Positions 1 to 10,274 of a DNA stretch of 64,000 bases are shown here, in pieces. The stretch is from Streptomyces sp. SID13726 (lineage in GTDB: Bacteria; Actinomycetota; Actinomycetes; Streptomycetales; Streptomycetaceae): NCBI RefSeq assembly GCF_010548375.1, contig NZ_JAAGLY010000002.1:1-64000 (forward strand). The letters are read 5' to 3'. The translations under genes were made by a program, and so were the position numbers. Position 1 is the first letter of the stretch. Each line of letters opens with the position of its first letter. The notes under the pieces are model-generated. The model was not told the DNA's origin. It was given only the letters and a program-made list of their open reading frames with translations, and searched no databases.

Positions 1-503
1 GCGACCCTCTCCCCGACCTGGGGCATCTACTCCGGCTACGAACTCGCCGAGCACACCCCCCTGCGCGCGGGCAGCGAGGAATACCTCGACTCCGAGAAGT
101 ACCAGCTCAAAACCCGCGACTGGGACAGCGACGACTCCCTCGCCCCGCTCATCACCCAGCTCAACACCATCCGGCGTCGCCATCCCGCCCTCCAGCGGCT
201 CCGCGACATCCGCTTTCACGCGACCGACAACGCCGAGGTCATCGCCTACAGCAAGCGCGCCGGTGACGACACGGTTCTGGTGGTCGTGAACCTCGACCCG
301 CACCACACCCAGGAGGCCACGGTCTCGTTGGACATGCCGCAACTCGGCCTGGAATGGCACGAGTCCCTGTCCGTGCACGACGAACTGACGGGTGAGACCT
401 ACCGCTGGGGCAATGACAACTATGTGCGCCTGGAGCCCGGCCGGGCACCCGCGCACGTGTTCCAGGTCCGCAGGTCGGCGCCACAGATCGGAGGGTCCCC
501 AGA

Positions 504-507
<4 letters not shown>
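1..507 (+). CDS. glgE: GlgE maltosyltransferase, C-terminal part (5' cut by window edge)
   Basis: The open frame runs from base 1 and encodes the last 168 residues of a GH13 enzyme. The segment [15 protein letters not shown] and the closing beta-sandwich ([11 protein letters not shown]) match the C-terminus of alpha-1,4-glucan:maltose-1-phosphate maltosyltransferase. This enzyme extends cytoplasmic alpha-glucan with maltose-1-phosphate made by Mak. The catalytic residues lie upstream of the window. The stop TGA at 505-507 overlaps the GTG start of treS (GTGA), so the two are translationally coupled. The assignment rests on C-terminal similarity plus the treS-mak-glgB neighbourhood. Bases 1-200 favour CTC, CCC, GAA and AAA codons, unlike much of treS. 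Confidence 0.9.
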
Positions 508-2222
<1,715 letters not shown>

Positions 2223-2248
2223 GCGTGCCGACGAAAGGACGCGTCACC

Positions 2249-3649
2249 ATGCCGAAGACCGCATCCCTCAGCCCCGGACCGGCGCTCGCGACCGGTCTCA
2301 TGGACTCGCTCGACGGGCTCCTGCGCCAGTGGCTGCCCCGGCAGCGCTGGTTCGCGGGCAAGGACCGGCCCGTGATCGAACTCGGTCTGCTGTCCATGAC
2401 CGAGCTGTTCCCGGGCTGTCTGCATCTGCTGGTCCACACCGGTCACGGCGGCGTGCCCGCGCCCGGCACCGCCCCGGCGGGCGACTGCTACCAACTGCTG
2501 CTCGGCGTGCGCAAACACCTCTCCCCGCGTCTCGGCCGCGCCCTCATCGGCCGCGCGGAGCAGGGCCCGCTGGCCGGTCTCACGGTGTACGACGCCCTGC
2601 ACGAGCCGCGTTCGGCGCAGCTCCTCCTGGAGCGGCTGCGGCACCCCGGTACCGCCGGCCCCCTTCGCTTCGAGCGCGATCCCTCGGTGCCGGTGCCCAC
2701 CGGGCTGCCGCCGCGGCTGCTGGAGGCCGAGCAGTCCAACTCCTCGCTGGTGTACGGCGACGAGTTCATCCTGAAGGTCTTCCGCCGGATCCAGCCCGGG
2801 GTCAATCCGGACCTTGAGGTGCCGGTAGCGCTGGCCGGGCAGGGCTGTCGCCGGGTGCCCGCGCCCGTGGCCTGGTTCCGGACCACGTTCCCGCACGGGG
2901 CGACGCTCGGTGTGCTCCAGCCGTATCTGCGGGACGCGTCCGACGGCTGGGCGCTGGCCCTGCGCGCCCTCGCCTCCGGGGAGGACTTCACCGCGCAGGC
3001 GCACGAGTTGGGGCGGGCCATGGCGGAGGTACACCTGGCGCTGGCCGCCGCGCTCCCCGTGGACGGCGGCCTCCACGGAGACGGCGGCTTGCACGCAGAC
3101 GACGGCCTCCACGGGGACAACGGCTCCACGGCAGCCGCGATGGCCGAGCGGCTGGACTCCGCCGCGCACAGCGTGCCCGCGCTGCGGCCGTTCGTGCCCG
3201 GTCTGCGCGGCGCCTTCGGAGCGCTGGCCGGCTGCGACGCCGGGCCGCCCGCGCAGCGCGTCCACGGTGATCTGCATCTGGGGCAGGTGCTGCGGGCGGG
3301 GCGGGAGTGGTTCGTCATCGACTTCGAGGGCGAGCCGTCCCGTCCGCTGGCCGAGCGCAGGACCGCGCAGTCGCCGGTGCGGGACATCGCGGGCATGCTG
3401 CGCTCCTTCGACTACGCGGCCCGGCAGCGCCGCCCGTGGCGACCGGAGTGGGCGCGCCGTTGCCGGGAAGCCTTCTGCGGGGGTTATGCCGCCCTCGCCG
3501 GCTGGGATCCACGCAAGAAGCACGGGCTGCTGCGCGCGTACGAGACCGACCGGGCCGTCTACGAAGTCCTGTACGAGGCACGACACCGCCCCGACTGGCT
3601 GCCCGTGCCGATGGCGGCGATCGAGCGCCTCGCCGTGAGAGGAGACTGA
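2249..3649 (+). CDS. mak: Maltokinase (maltose-1-phosphate forming)
   Basis: A 466-residue aminoglycoside-phosphotransferase-fold kinase that phosphorylates maltose with ATP to maltose-1-phosphate, the GlgE donor. The N-terminal cap motif QWLPRQRWFAGK is diagnostic of the Pep2/Mak family. The catalytic loop is VHGDLHLGQV (H339, D341) and the metal-binding Asp is in FVIDFEGEP (D358). ATG at 2249 is chosen because GAAAGGA (2233-2239) lies nine bases upstream; the frame opens earlier at a TTG overlapping treS. A low-complexity insertion at residues about 272-294 is made of near-identical 18-bp repeats. The stop is 3 bp before the glgB start. Confidence 0.95.
   Translation: MPKTASLSPGPALATGLMDSLDGLLRQWLPRQRWFAGKDRPVIELGLLSMTELFPGCLHLLVHTGHGGVPAPGTAPAGDCYQLLLGVRKHLSPRLGRALIGRAEQGPLAGLTVYDALHEPRSAQLLLERLRHPGTAGPLRFERDPSVPVPTGLPPRLLEAEQSNSSLVYGDEFILKVFRRIQPGVNPDLEVPVALAGQGCRRVPAPVAWFRTTFPHGATLGVLQPYLRDASDGWALALRALASGEDFTAQAHELGRAMAEVHLALAAALPVDGGLHGDGGLHADDGLHGDNGSTAAAMAERLDSAAHSVPALRPFVPGLRGAFGALAGCDAGPPAQRVHGDLHLGQVLRAGREWFVIDFEGEPSRPLAERRTAQSPVRDIAGMLRSFDYAARQRRPWRPEWARRCREAFCGGYAALAGWDPRKKHGLLRAYETDRAVYEVLYEARHRPDWLPVPMAAIERLAVRGD
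3062..3130 (+). repeat. 18-bp in-frame tandem repeat within mak
   Basis: Three 18-bp units (3062-3079, 3080-3097, 3098-3115) plus a partial fourth encode DGGLHG, DGGLHA, DDGLHG, DNGS. The multiple of three keeps the frame. The units differ by few bases, which points to recent slippage expansion in a surface loop of the maltokinase C-lobe. Confidence 0.85.
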
Positions 3650-3652
3650 GCC

Positions 3653-5857
3653 GTGGCCCTGCGCGACACCTCGCTTCCCGAGCCGTCCGGACCAACGGAC
3701 CGGTGTGCCGGGGCCCCGCCGCTCGACCCCGCCGAGCGGTCCAGGCTGCTCGCGGGCGCCCACCACGACCCGCACGCGCTGCTCGGCGCGCATCCGGTCG
3801 CGGACGGCATCATGTTCCAGGCGCTGCGCCCGTTCGCCCGCGCGGTGGCCGTCGTGGTCGACGGCGAGCGCAGACAGCTGGCCTCGGAGGGCGACGGGCT
3901 CTTCTCCGGTGTGCTGCCGCTCCCCGCGATCCCCGACTACACCCTGCTGGTGTCGTACGCGGACGGCGAGCAGGAGGTGCACGACCCGTACCGTTTCCTG
4001 CCCGCGCTCGGCGAGACCGACCTCCATCTGATCCGCGAGGGACGCCACGAGCAGCTGTGGACGGCACTCGGCGCCGAGCCGATGACCCACGAGGGCGTGA
4101 CCGGCACCCGGTTCTCGGTGTGGGCGCCGAACGCCCAAGGGGTCCGGGTCGCCGGGGAGTTCACCTTCTGGGACGGCCAGGCCTTCCCGATGCGCTCGCT
4201 CGGCTCGTCCGGCGTCTGGGAGCTGTTCCTGCCGGGGATCGGCGAGGGCGCCCGCTACAAGTTCGAGATCACCGCCCGGAACGGCGACCGGTTCCTGAAG
4301 TCCGACCCGATGGCCCGCGGCACCGAGGTGCCGCCCGCGACCGCATCCGTCGTGACCGCCTCGCACCACGAGTGGAGCGACCAGGAGTGGATGGCCGGGC
4401 GCGGTGAACTTCCGGTGCACGAGGCGCCGTTCTCGGTGTACGAGATCCATCTGCCGTCCTGGCGCAAGGGGCTGACCTACCGTCAGCTGGCCGAGGAGCT
4501 GCCCGCCTACGTCAAGGACCTGGGCTTCACCCACGTCGAGCTGATGCCGGTAGCCGAGCACCCCTTCGGCGGTTCCTGGGGCTACCAGGTCACCGGTTTC
4601 TACGCGCCGACCTCCCGGCTCGGCACCCCCGACGACTTCAAGTACCTCATCGACGCCCTCCACCAGGCAGGGATCGGTGTGATCCTGGACTGGGTCCCGG
4701 CCCATTTCCCCAAGGACGACTGGGCGTTGGCGCGCTTCGACGGGGAACCGCTGTACGAGCCGGGCGACTGGCGGCGGGCCGAGCACCCGGACTGGGGGAC
4801 GTACGAGTTCGACTTCGGGCGCGTCGAGGTGCGCAACTTCCTGGTCGCCAACGCCGTGTACTGGTGCGAGGAGTTCCACATCGACGGCCTGCGGGTCGAC
4901 GCGGTCGCCTCGATGCTCTACCTCGACTACTCGCGGGACTCCGGGCAGTGGACCCCCAATGTGTTCGGGGGCCGGGAGGATCTGGACGCGGTCGCCTTCC
5001 TCCAGGAGATGAACGCCACCGTGTACCGCAGGGCACCGGGTGTCGTGACGATCGCCGAGGAGTCGACCGCCTGGGGCGGGGTGACCCGGCCGACGGACGG
5101 CGGGGGCCTGGGTTTCGGGCTGAAGTGGAACATGGGCTGGATGCACGACTCGCTGGACTACATGGCCCACGAACCCGTGCACCGCAAATACCACCACCAC
5201 GAGATGACGTTCTCCATGGTCTACGCCTACAGCGAGAACTACGTCCTGCCGATCTCCCACGACGAAGTCGTCCACGGCAAACGCTCACTGGTCTCGAAAA
5301 TGCCCGGCGACTGGTGGCAGCAACGCGCCAACCTCCGCGCCTACCTCGCCTTCATGTGGGCCCACCCCGGCAAACAACTCCTCTTCATGGGCCAGGAATT
5401 CGCCCAAGGCGCCGAATGGTCCGAGACACACGGCCCCGACTGGTGGCTCCTCGACCCCGCCTACGGCGCCGAACCCGACCACCGAGGCATCCGCGACCTC
5501 GTCCGCGACCTCAACACCGTCTACCGCACCACCCCCGCCCTCTGGCAACGCGACACCGACCCCTCCGGCTTCCAGTGGGTGCTCGGGGACGCGGCCGAGG
5601 ACAACGTCTTCGCCTTCCTGAGGTACGACGCCGAGGGGAGTCCGCTCCTCGCGGTCTCCAACCTCTCCCCCGTCGTCCGGCACGACTACCCCCTCGGTGT
5701 GCCCGGCGACGTTCCCGCCTGGCGGGAGGTCCTCAACACCGACGCGGGCCGGTACGGCGGCGGCGACGTCGTGGCGCCCGATCCGGTCAAGGCGCTCGAC
5801 GGCGTCGTACGCCCGACCCTGCCGCCGCTCGCCACGGTCTGGCTGACGCCCGTGTGA
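3653..5857 (+). CDS. glgB: 1,4-alpha-glucan branching enzyme
   Basis: A 734-residue GH13 enzyme that makes alpha-1,6 branches in the alpha-glucan extended by GlgE. Domain order: an extra N-terminal GlgB module (about 30-125), CBM48 (about 145-235, [17 protein letters not shown]), the catalytic barrel, and a C-terminal beta domain. Catalytic residues: D416 in GLRVDAV, E469 in TIAEEST and D537 in ISHDEVVHG. The GTG start at 3653 follows GAGAGGAG and lies 3 bp after mak. Codon style changes sharply for about 410 bp (5165-5575): Lys is always AAA, Leu almost always CTC, Glu often GAA, against AAG/CTG/GAG elsewhere. That suggests a mosaic gene. Confidence 0.97.
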   Translation: MALRDTSLPEPSGPTDRCAGAPPLDPAERSRLLAGAHHDPHALLGAHPVADGIMFQALRPFARAVAVVVDGERRQLASEGDGLFSGVLPLPAIPDYTLLVSYADGEQEVHDPYRFLPALGETDLHLIREGRHEQLWTALGAEPMTHEGVTGTRFSVWAPNAQGVRVAGEFTFWDGQAFPMRSLGSSGVWELFLPGIGEGARYKFEITARNGDRFLKSDPMARGTEVPPATASVVTASHHEWSDQEWMAGRGELPVHEAPFSVYEIHLPSWRKGLTYRQLAEELPAYVKDLGFTHVELMPVAEHPFGGSWGYQVTGFYAPTSRLGTPDDFKYLIDALHQAGIGVILDWVPAHFPKDDWALARFDGEPLYEPGDWRRAEHPDWGTYEFDFGRVEVRNFLVANAVYWCEEFHIDGLRVDAVASMLYLDYSRDSGQWTPNVFGGREDLDAVAFLQEMNATVYRRAPGVVTIAEESTAWGGVTRPTDGGGLGFGLKWNMGWMHDSLDYMAHEPVHRKYHHHEMTFSMVYAYSENYVLPISHDEVVHGKRSLVSKMPGDWWQQRANLRAYLAFMWAHPGKQLLFMGQEFAQGAEWSETHGPDWWLLDPAYGAEPDHRGIRDLVRDLNTVYRTTPALWQRDTDPSGFQWVLGDAAEDNVFAFLRYDAEGSPLLAVSNLSPVVRHDYPLGVPGDVPAWREVLNTDAGRYGGGDVVAPDPVKALDGVVRPTLPPLATVWLTPV

Positions 5858-5920
5858 TCAGCCGTCGCCTGGGCAGTCGGGGCGTACGAACATCGTCGTC
5901 TCGGCAGAAGGGCGGCTCAC

Positions 5921-7009
5921 GTGCGCACCGTCGGAGTGGAGGAGGAACTCCTCCTGGTCGACCCGGAGAGCGGGGAACCGCAGGCGTTGTCCGCCGCGGT
6001 GCTCGCCCGGGCCGCGCAGGACGCGGCGGACCAGGATGTCTTCGAGAAGGAACTGCACAACCAGATGGTGGAGTTCGCCACCCACCCGCAGTCGCGGATG
6101 GACGAGCTCCACACGGAGATCGTGCGCTGTCGCAAGGAGGCCGCCCGGCATGCCGAGGAGAGCGGCTGTGCCGTCGCCGCCCTGGCCACCTCGCCGCTGC
6201 CCGTCAGCCCGTCCGTCGGCGTCGGGCGCCGCTACTGGTGGATGGCGGAGCAGTACGGCATGGCCACCCAGGAGCAGCTCGTCATGGGCTGCCATGTACA
6301 TGTGTCCGTCGAGTCCGACGACGAGGCGGTCGCCGTCGTCGACCGGATCCAGCCCTGGCTGACCGTGCTCGCCGCGCTGAGCGCCAACTCGCCGTTCTGG
6401 CAGGGCAAGGACTCCGGCTACAGCAGCTACCGCAGCCAGGTGTGGCAGCGCTGGCCGTCGGCCGGTCCGACCGAGCCGTTCCGGTCGGCGGAGCGGTACC
6501 ACCGGCGGGTCGCGGACATGGTGGCGACCGGGGCCGTCCTGGACGAGGGGATGATCTACTTCGACGCCCGGCTGTCCCGGAACTACCCGACGGTGGAGAT
6601 CCGGGTCTCGGACGTCTGTCTGCACGCGGACACCGCCGTACTGCTGGCCACCCTCGCCCGCGGGCTGGTGGAGACGGCCGCGCGCGAGTGGCGGGCGGAG
6701 CGGGAGCCGGTGACGCACAGTGTGAGCCTGCTGCGGCTGGCGGCCTGGCAGGCGGCCCGCTCCGGACTGTCGCAGGAGCTGCTGCACCCCGCGACGATGC
6801 ACCGTGTGCCCGCCGAGACGGTGGTGCGGGCCCTCCTGGACCATGTCGAGGACGCGCTCGGCGAAGCCGGTGACCTGGACCGGGCCCGGGAGTCCTGCGC
6901 CGGGCTGCTGCGGCACGGCGACGGCGCCCGGGTGCAGCGCGCGCTGCTGGAGCGCACGGGGAGTCTGCGGGAGGTGGTCACCGAGTGCGTACGCCGGACC
7001 CAGACCTGA
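5921..7009 (+). CDS. YbdK-type carboxylate-amine ligase (GCS2 family)
   Basis: A 362-residue protein of the glutamate-cysteine ligase 2 fold. The N-terminal VGVEEELLLVD is the family signature of ATP-binding acidic residues, and WWMAEQYGMATQEQL with GCHVHVSVE (metal and nucleotide ligands) follows. YbdK proteins have weak glutamate-cysteine ligase activity in vitro, but the physiological substrate is unknown. The GTG start at 5921 has AGAAGGG upstream. It sits 63 bp downstream of glgB on the same strand, so co-transcription with the glucan operon is possible. The physiological link is not clear from sequence. Confidence 0.85.
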   Translation: MRTVGVEEELLLVDPESGEPQALSAAVLARAAQDAADQDVFEKELHNQMVEFATHPQSRMDELHTEIVRCRKEAARHAEESGCAVAALATSPLPVSPSVGVGRRYWWMAEQYGMATQEQLVMGCHVHVSVESDDEAVAVVDRIQPWLTVLAALSANSPFWQGKDSGYSSYRSQVWQRWPSAGPTEPFRSAERYHRRVADMVATGAVLDEGMIYFDARLSRNYPTVEIRVSDVCLHADTAVLLATLARGLVETAAREWRAEREPVTHSVSLLRLAAWQAARSGLSQELLHPATMHRVPAETVVRALLDHVEDALGEAGDLDRARESCAGLLRHGDGARVQRALLERTGSLREVVTECVRRTQT

Positions 7010-7159
7010 CTCCGTCACCCGTGCTCCCGCGCAGATCACGGGTGACCGTCTACTTACGTATTCCAGGTACCTGTTGCTGCCGGCTGGGCTAGATTCGAGC
7101 ACCGCGCATGACCGAAATCGTCGGCGCGGTCACAGTCCGTACACGTCAGGAGCCAGCGC

Positions 7160-9064
7160 ATGCGCGACTTCGCCCTCGCTCCCCGGACCCTCTCGCGCTC
7201 CAGCGGTGGTCTGGCCGACAGCGTCTTCGAGAGGGCGGAGCTCGAACCCACCCTGCCCGTCCTCGCCCGCCGGCCGGAGGGCTCCCGGGCCGGGTGGCAG
7301 GAGGTCACCGCCGTGGAGCTGCGGGACGAGGTGGTGGACCTCGCGAAGGGGCTGGTCGCGTCCGGGATCTCGCCCGGTCACCGCGTCGCGATCATGGCGC
7401 GGACCCGGTACGAGTGGACGGTTCTCAGCTACGCGCTGTGGGCGGTCGGCGCCGAGGTCGTGCCGATCTACCCGACGTCGTCGCGCGACCAGGTCGAGTG
7501 GATCCTGCGGGACGCCTCCTGTGTCGGGGTCGTCGTCGAGGACGAGCAGGCGGTGATGACGGTCGGCTCGGTGTGCGCCGGGCTGCCCCGGCTGCGCCAC
7601 GTGTGGCAGCTGGACGCGGGGGCGCTGGAGGAGCTGACGGAGCGCGGCGAGGCGATCCCGCTGGCCACGGTCGAGTCGCTGCGCCGGATCGTGCTGCCGG
7701 ACTCCACCGCCGTCGTCGCCTACACCTCCGGCACCACGGGCCGTCCGATGGGCTGCGCGCTCAGTCACCGCGGTCTGGCGAGCCCCTGCGACACCCTGAT
7801 CGAGGGCTGGCGCCACATCACGGCACCGCCGGGACAGCAGCCCTCGGTCCTCGCCTTCCTGCCGTTCTCCCATGTGTACGGCCTCATGATCCAGGGCCTG
7901 TGCATCCGCGGCGGCCTGGTCATGGCCCACGAGCCGGACCTGGGCGAGGAGGCGCTGGCGGCGTCCTTGCAGTCCTTCCGTCCGACCTACTTCTACGCCG
8001 TCCCCTCGGTCTTCGAGAAGATCTACAAGAACTTCCTGCGGGCCGCTCAGCAGTCGGGCCGCGGTGCCCTGTTCGAGCGGGCCGCCGACACCGCCCGGGA
8101 CTTCGCGCTGGCCTGCGAGCGGCAGCGGCTGGGCGAGGGCCCCGGCCCCGGGTTCGACCTGCGGCTCCAGCACGCCCTGTACGAACGGACGGTGTACCGC
8201 AGGCTCCGGGCCGCGCTGGGCGGGCGGGCCCGCCGGGCCACCTCGGGCGGCTCCCCCCTCAACCGTGAGCTCTCCCTGTTCTACGAGGGCATCGGCCTCT
8301 ATGTGAACGACGGCTACGGCCTCACCGAGACCAGCGGCGGGGTCACCATGCAGCCGCTGGGCCGCGAGAAGTCCGGCACCGTCGGCCGAGCGCTGCCGGG
8401 CGTCGACCTCCGGGTGGCGGACGACGGGGAGATCCTGGTGCGCGGTCCGTCGGTGTTCCAGGGCTACGTCAACGACGAGGCCGCGTCCCGGGCCGCGCTG
8501 TACGGCGGCTGGCTGACCACCGGGGACCTGGGGCGGCTGGACGCCGACGGCTATCTGACGATCACCGGGCGCAAGAAGGACATCATCGTCACCACCAGCG
8601 GCAAGAGCGTGGCGCCGACCGCCCTGGAGCAGCGGCTGAGGATGCATCCCCTCGTCCACCAGGCGGTCGTGGTCGGTGACAACCGGCCCTGTGTGGGCGC
8701 CCTGCTCACCCTGGACCCGGTGTTCCTGGCGCACTGGCGCGGGGTGCTGATGGCCCAGCAGGACCCCTCGGTGCGGGAGGCCCGGGAGGAGAACGCGCTC
8801 CGCGAGGAGATCGCCCGCGCGGTGGCCGCGGCGAACAGCACGGTCTCGCGCGCGGAGTCGATCCGGGTGTTCCGGGTCCTGGCGGAGCCCTTCGACCTGG
8901 CCAACGGCCTGCTGACGCCGTCGATGAAACTGCGCAGGGACGAGATCGTCCGCCGGTACGCGCTCGAGATCGACGGGATGTACCAGGCGCGCTCGGCCGG
9001 CAGCGGGCGTGGGCCCACGGAGGACTTGCTGAGCTGGGACGACTCGGACAACGTATTCAGATGA
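7160..9064 (+). CDS. AMP-forming synthetase/ligase, FadD15-like (long-chain acyl-CoA ligase type)
   Basis: A 634-residue ANL-superfamily enzyme expected to adenylate a carboxylate and pass it to CoA. The phosphate-binding loop YTSGTTGRP is at 188-196, the A5 motif GYGLTET at 385-391, the A7/A8 region TTGDLGRLD and GRKKDIIVTTSGKSVAP near 450-490, with a long C-terminal domain typical of FadD15. The substrate cannot be read from sequence. ATG 7160 is preceded by AGGAG seven bases upstream, and TAGATT at 7090-7095 is a plausible -10. A strong hairpin follows the stop. Confidence 0.88.
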   Translation: MRDFALAPRTLSRSSGGLADSVFERAELEPTLPVLARRPEGSRAGWQEVTAVELRDEVVDLAKGLVASGISPGHRVAIMARTRYEWTVLSYALWAVGAEVVPIYPTSSRDQVEWILRDASCVGVVVEDEQAVMTVGSVCAGLPRLRHVWQLDAGALEELTERGEAIPLATVESLRRIVLPDSTAVVAYTSGTTGRPMGCALSHRGLASPCDTLIEGWRHITAPPGQQPSVLAFLPFSHVYGLMIQGLCIRGGLVMAHEPDLGEEALAASLQSFRPTYFYAVPSVFEKIYKNFLRAAQQSGRGALFERAADTARDFALACERQRLGEGPGPGFDLRLQHALYERTVYRRLRAALGGRARRATSGGSPLNRELSLFYEGIGLYVNDGYGLTETSGGVTMQPLGREKSGTVGRALPGVDLRVADDGEILVRGPSVFQGYVNDEAASRAALYGGWLTTGDLGRLDADGYLTITGRKKDIIVTTSGKSVAPTALEQRLRMHPLVHQAVVVGDNRPCVGALLTLDPVFLAHWRGVLMAQQDPSVREAREENALREEIARAVAAANSTVSRAESIRVFRVLAEPFDLANGLLTPSMKLRRDEIVRRYALEIDGMYQARSAGSGRGPTEDLLSWDDSDNVFR

Positions 9065-9067
9065 GTG

Positions 9068-9105
9068 ATCGTCTCCGGACCGCGCTCCGGGCCGCCGGGG
9101 ACGAT
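9068..9105 (+). terminator. Hairpin terminator after the acyl-CoA ligase gene
   Basis: An 11-bp stem, 9068-9078 (ATCGTCTCCGG) paired with 9095-9105 (CCGGGGACGAT, one T:G wobble), loop 16 nt. It begins three bases after the upstream stop codon. There is no T-run, as is common for Streptomyces terminators. It covers the most upstream possible start codon of the next gene. Confidence 0.65.
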
Positions 9106-9143
9106 TGAGCCGCGTGCCGCCGGGAACACGGCTCAGTGGTGAA

Positions 9144-9623
9144 GTGAGAGAGAAAGACAGCCCTGCTGTCGCCGGGCCGCGAGAACGGCCCGGCGACCGA
9201 ACCGCGTGGGGAGAGGCCCTGACTTCCGAGGCGATCCCGAGCCGTACCACCCGTTTCGCGGGCGAACCGCACTGCGTGACGGGTGCGCGGCTCGCCGCTG
9301 AGGAATTCCTGTGCGATCTCGGCACGGCCGTGCCGCCCGCGAGTCCCGAGCACTGGGACGACATCCTGCTGGTCGTGACGGAGCTCGCCGCCAACGCCGT
9401 CCAGTACGCGCCGGGTCCGTTCGCGCTGCGGATGCGCCGGACCTTCGACGGGGTGCATGTGACCCTGCGCGACACGAACCCGACGCCGCCCGCCCCCCGT
9501 TCCTTCGATCCGCGCACCGGGGGCGGTGGCATCGGCTGGCATCTGATCCACGCGCTGTGCGACCAGGTCAGTGTGGTGCCGGACGAGCGCGGCAAGGACG
9601 TGCACGTCTTCCTGCCGTGGTGA
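9144..9623 (+). CDS. ATP-binding anti-sigma-like regulator (HATPase_c)
   Basis: A protein of about 159 residues with one GHKL ATPase domain. The N-box is VVTELAANAVQYAPG, and G-box motifs are FDPRTGGGGIGWHLI near the C-terminus. Proteins of this layout in Streptomyces are RsbW/SpoIIAB-like serine kinases that bind sigma or anti-anti-sigma factors; the partner is not evident here. The start is uncertain: the frame opens at TTG 9105 and GTG 9114, but these lie in or beside the terminator hairpin, so GTG 9144 is preferred although it has no clear ribosome site. Confidence 0.8.
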   Translation: MREKDSPAVAGPRERPGDRTAWGEALTSEAIPSRTTRFAGEPHCVTGARLAAEEFLCDLGTAVPPASPEHWDDILLVVTELAANAVQYAPGPFALRMRRTFDGVHVTLRDTNPTPPAPRSFDPRTGGGGIGWHLIHALCDQVSVVPDERGKDVHVFLPW

Positions 9624-9638
9624 GCGTCCGGGGCCCGG

Positions 9639-9998
9639 TCAGGCCGGGGCGGCGAGCCGCAGGTAGTAGGCGCCGACCGCGGTGAGGTAGCGCGGGTCCC
9701 TGGTCTCGCTGTCGGTCCGGAAGCGCGGGGCCGCCTTCACCTCGGCCCCGGTGCAGGCCAGCGTGATCCGGCCGGCCTCGGGGTCGACGCCGGTGACGAC
9801 CCCCACCGGCACCAGGACGCTCCTGCCGAACACCCAGACGCCGGTGTCGACGACGAGATGCCGCAGTCCGTCGGAGTCGGCCTGCCGGTCCACCCGGCCG
9901 ACGGTGCCGTCGCTCGCGACGACACTGAAGCCGGTCAGGTCCTGTCCCTCGACGTGTCCGCTGTCCGCCGCGTACGACCAGATTCTGTCGGTGGTCAC
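9639..9998 (-). CDS. PRC-barrel domain protein
   Basis: A 119-residue protein with a single PRC-barrel-like fold: GHVEGQDLTGFSVVASDGTVGRV, then HLVVDTGVWVFGRSVLVPVGVVTGVD. The GTG start at 9998 is set by GGAAGGAG a few bases upstream; the frame extends further up but without such a site. PRC-barrel proteins bind RNA or other proteins in ribosome maturation, photosynthesis and stress responses, and no specific role follows from sequence. It is convergent with the HATPase gene (15 bp between stops) and divergent from ndh across about 275 bp with no recognisable gene. Confidence 0.8.
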   Translation of the reverse strand: MTTDRIWSYAADSGHVEGQDLTGFSVVASDGTVGRVDRQADSDGLRHLVVDTGVWVFGRSVLVPVGVVTGVDPEAGRITLACTGAEVKAAPRFRTDSETRDPRYLTAVGAYYLRLAAPA

Positions 9999-10274
9999 GC
10001 TGCTCCTTCCCTCCCGAGCGCCGCACGGGCCCCGGCCGTCCGCTCCAGCCGGGCCCACAGCACCAGATACCCGTCTGCCGCACGCGCATTCGGCGACCGG
10101 CCCACCGACAAGCGGTGTCACCGGGTCCGGTCCGCGCACCTCCTTCACCTTTCTCCCGGTGCACTTTCAGGCCGGGGCGGGCATGGTGGTCCTCGACGCG
10201 TTTCGTCGTGCCCGCGCGGGCACACGAAGGGCGTCGAGGCAGACCGCCTGGAGCCGCAGAGAGGGATGAACACC

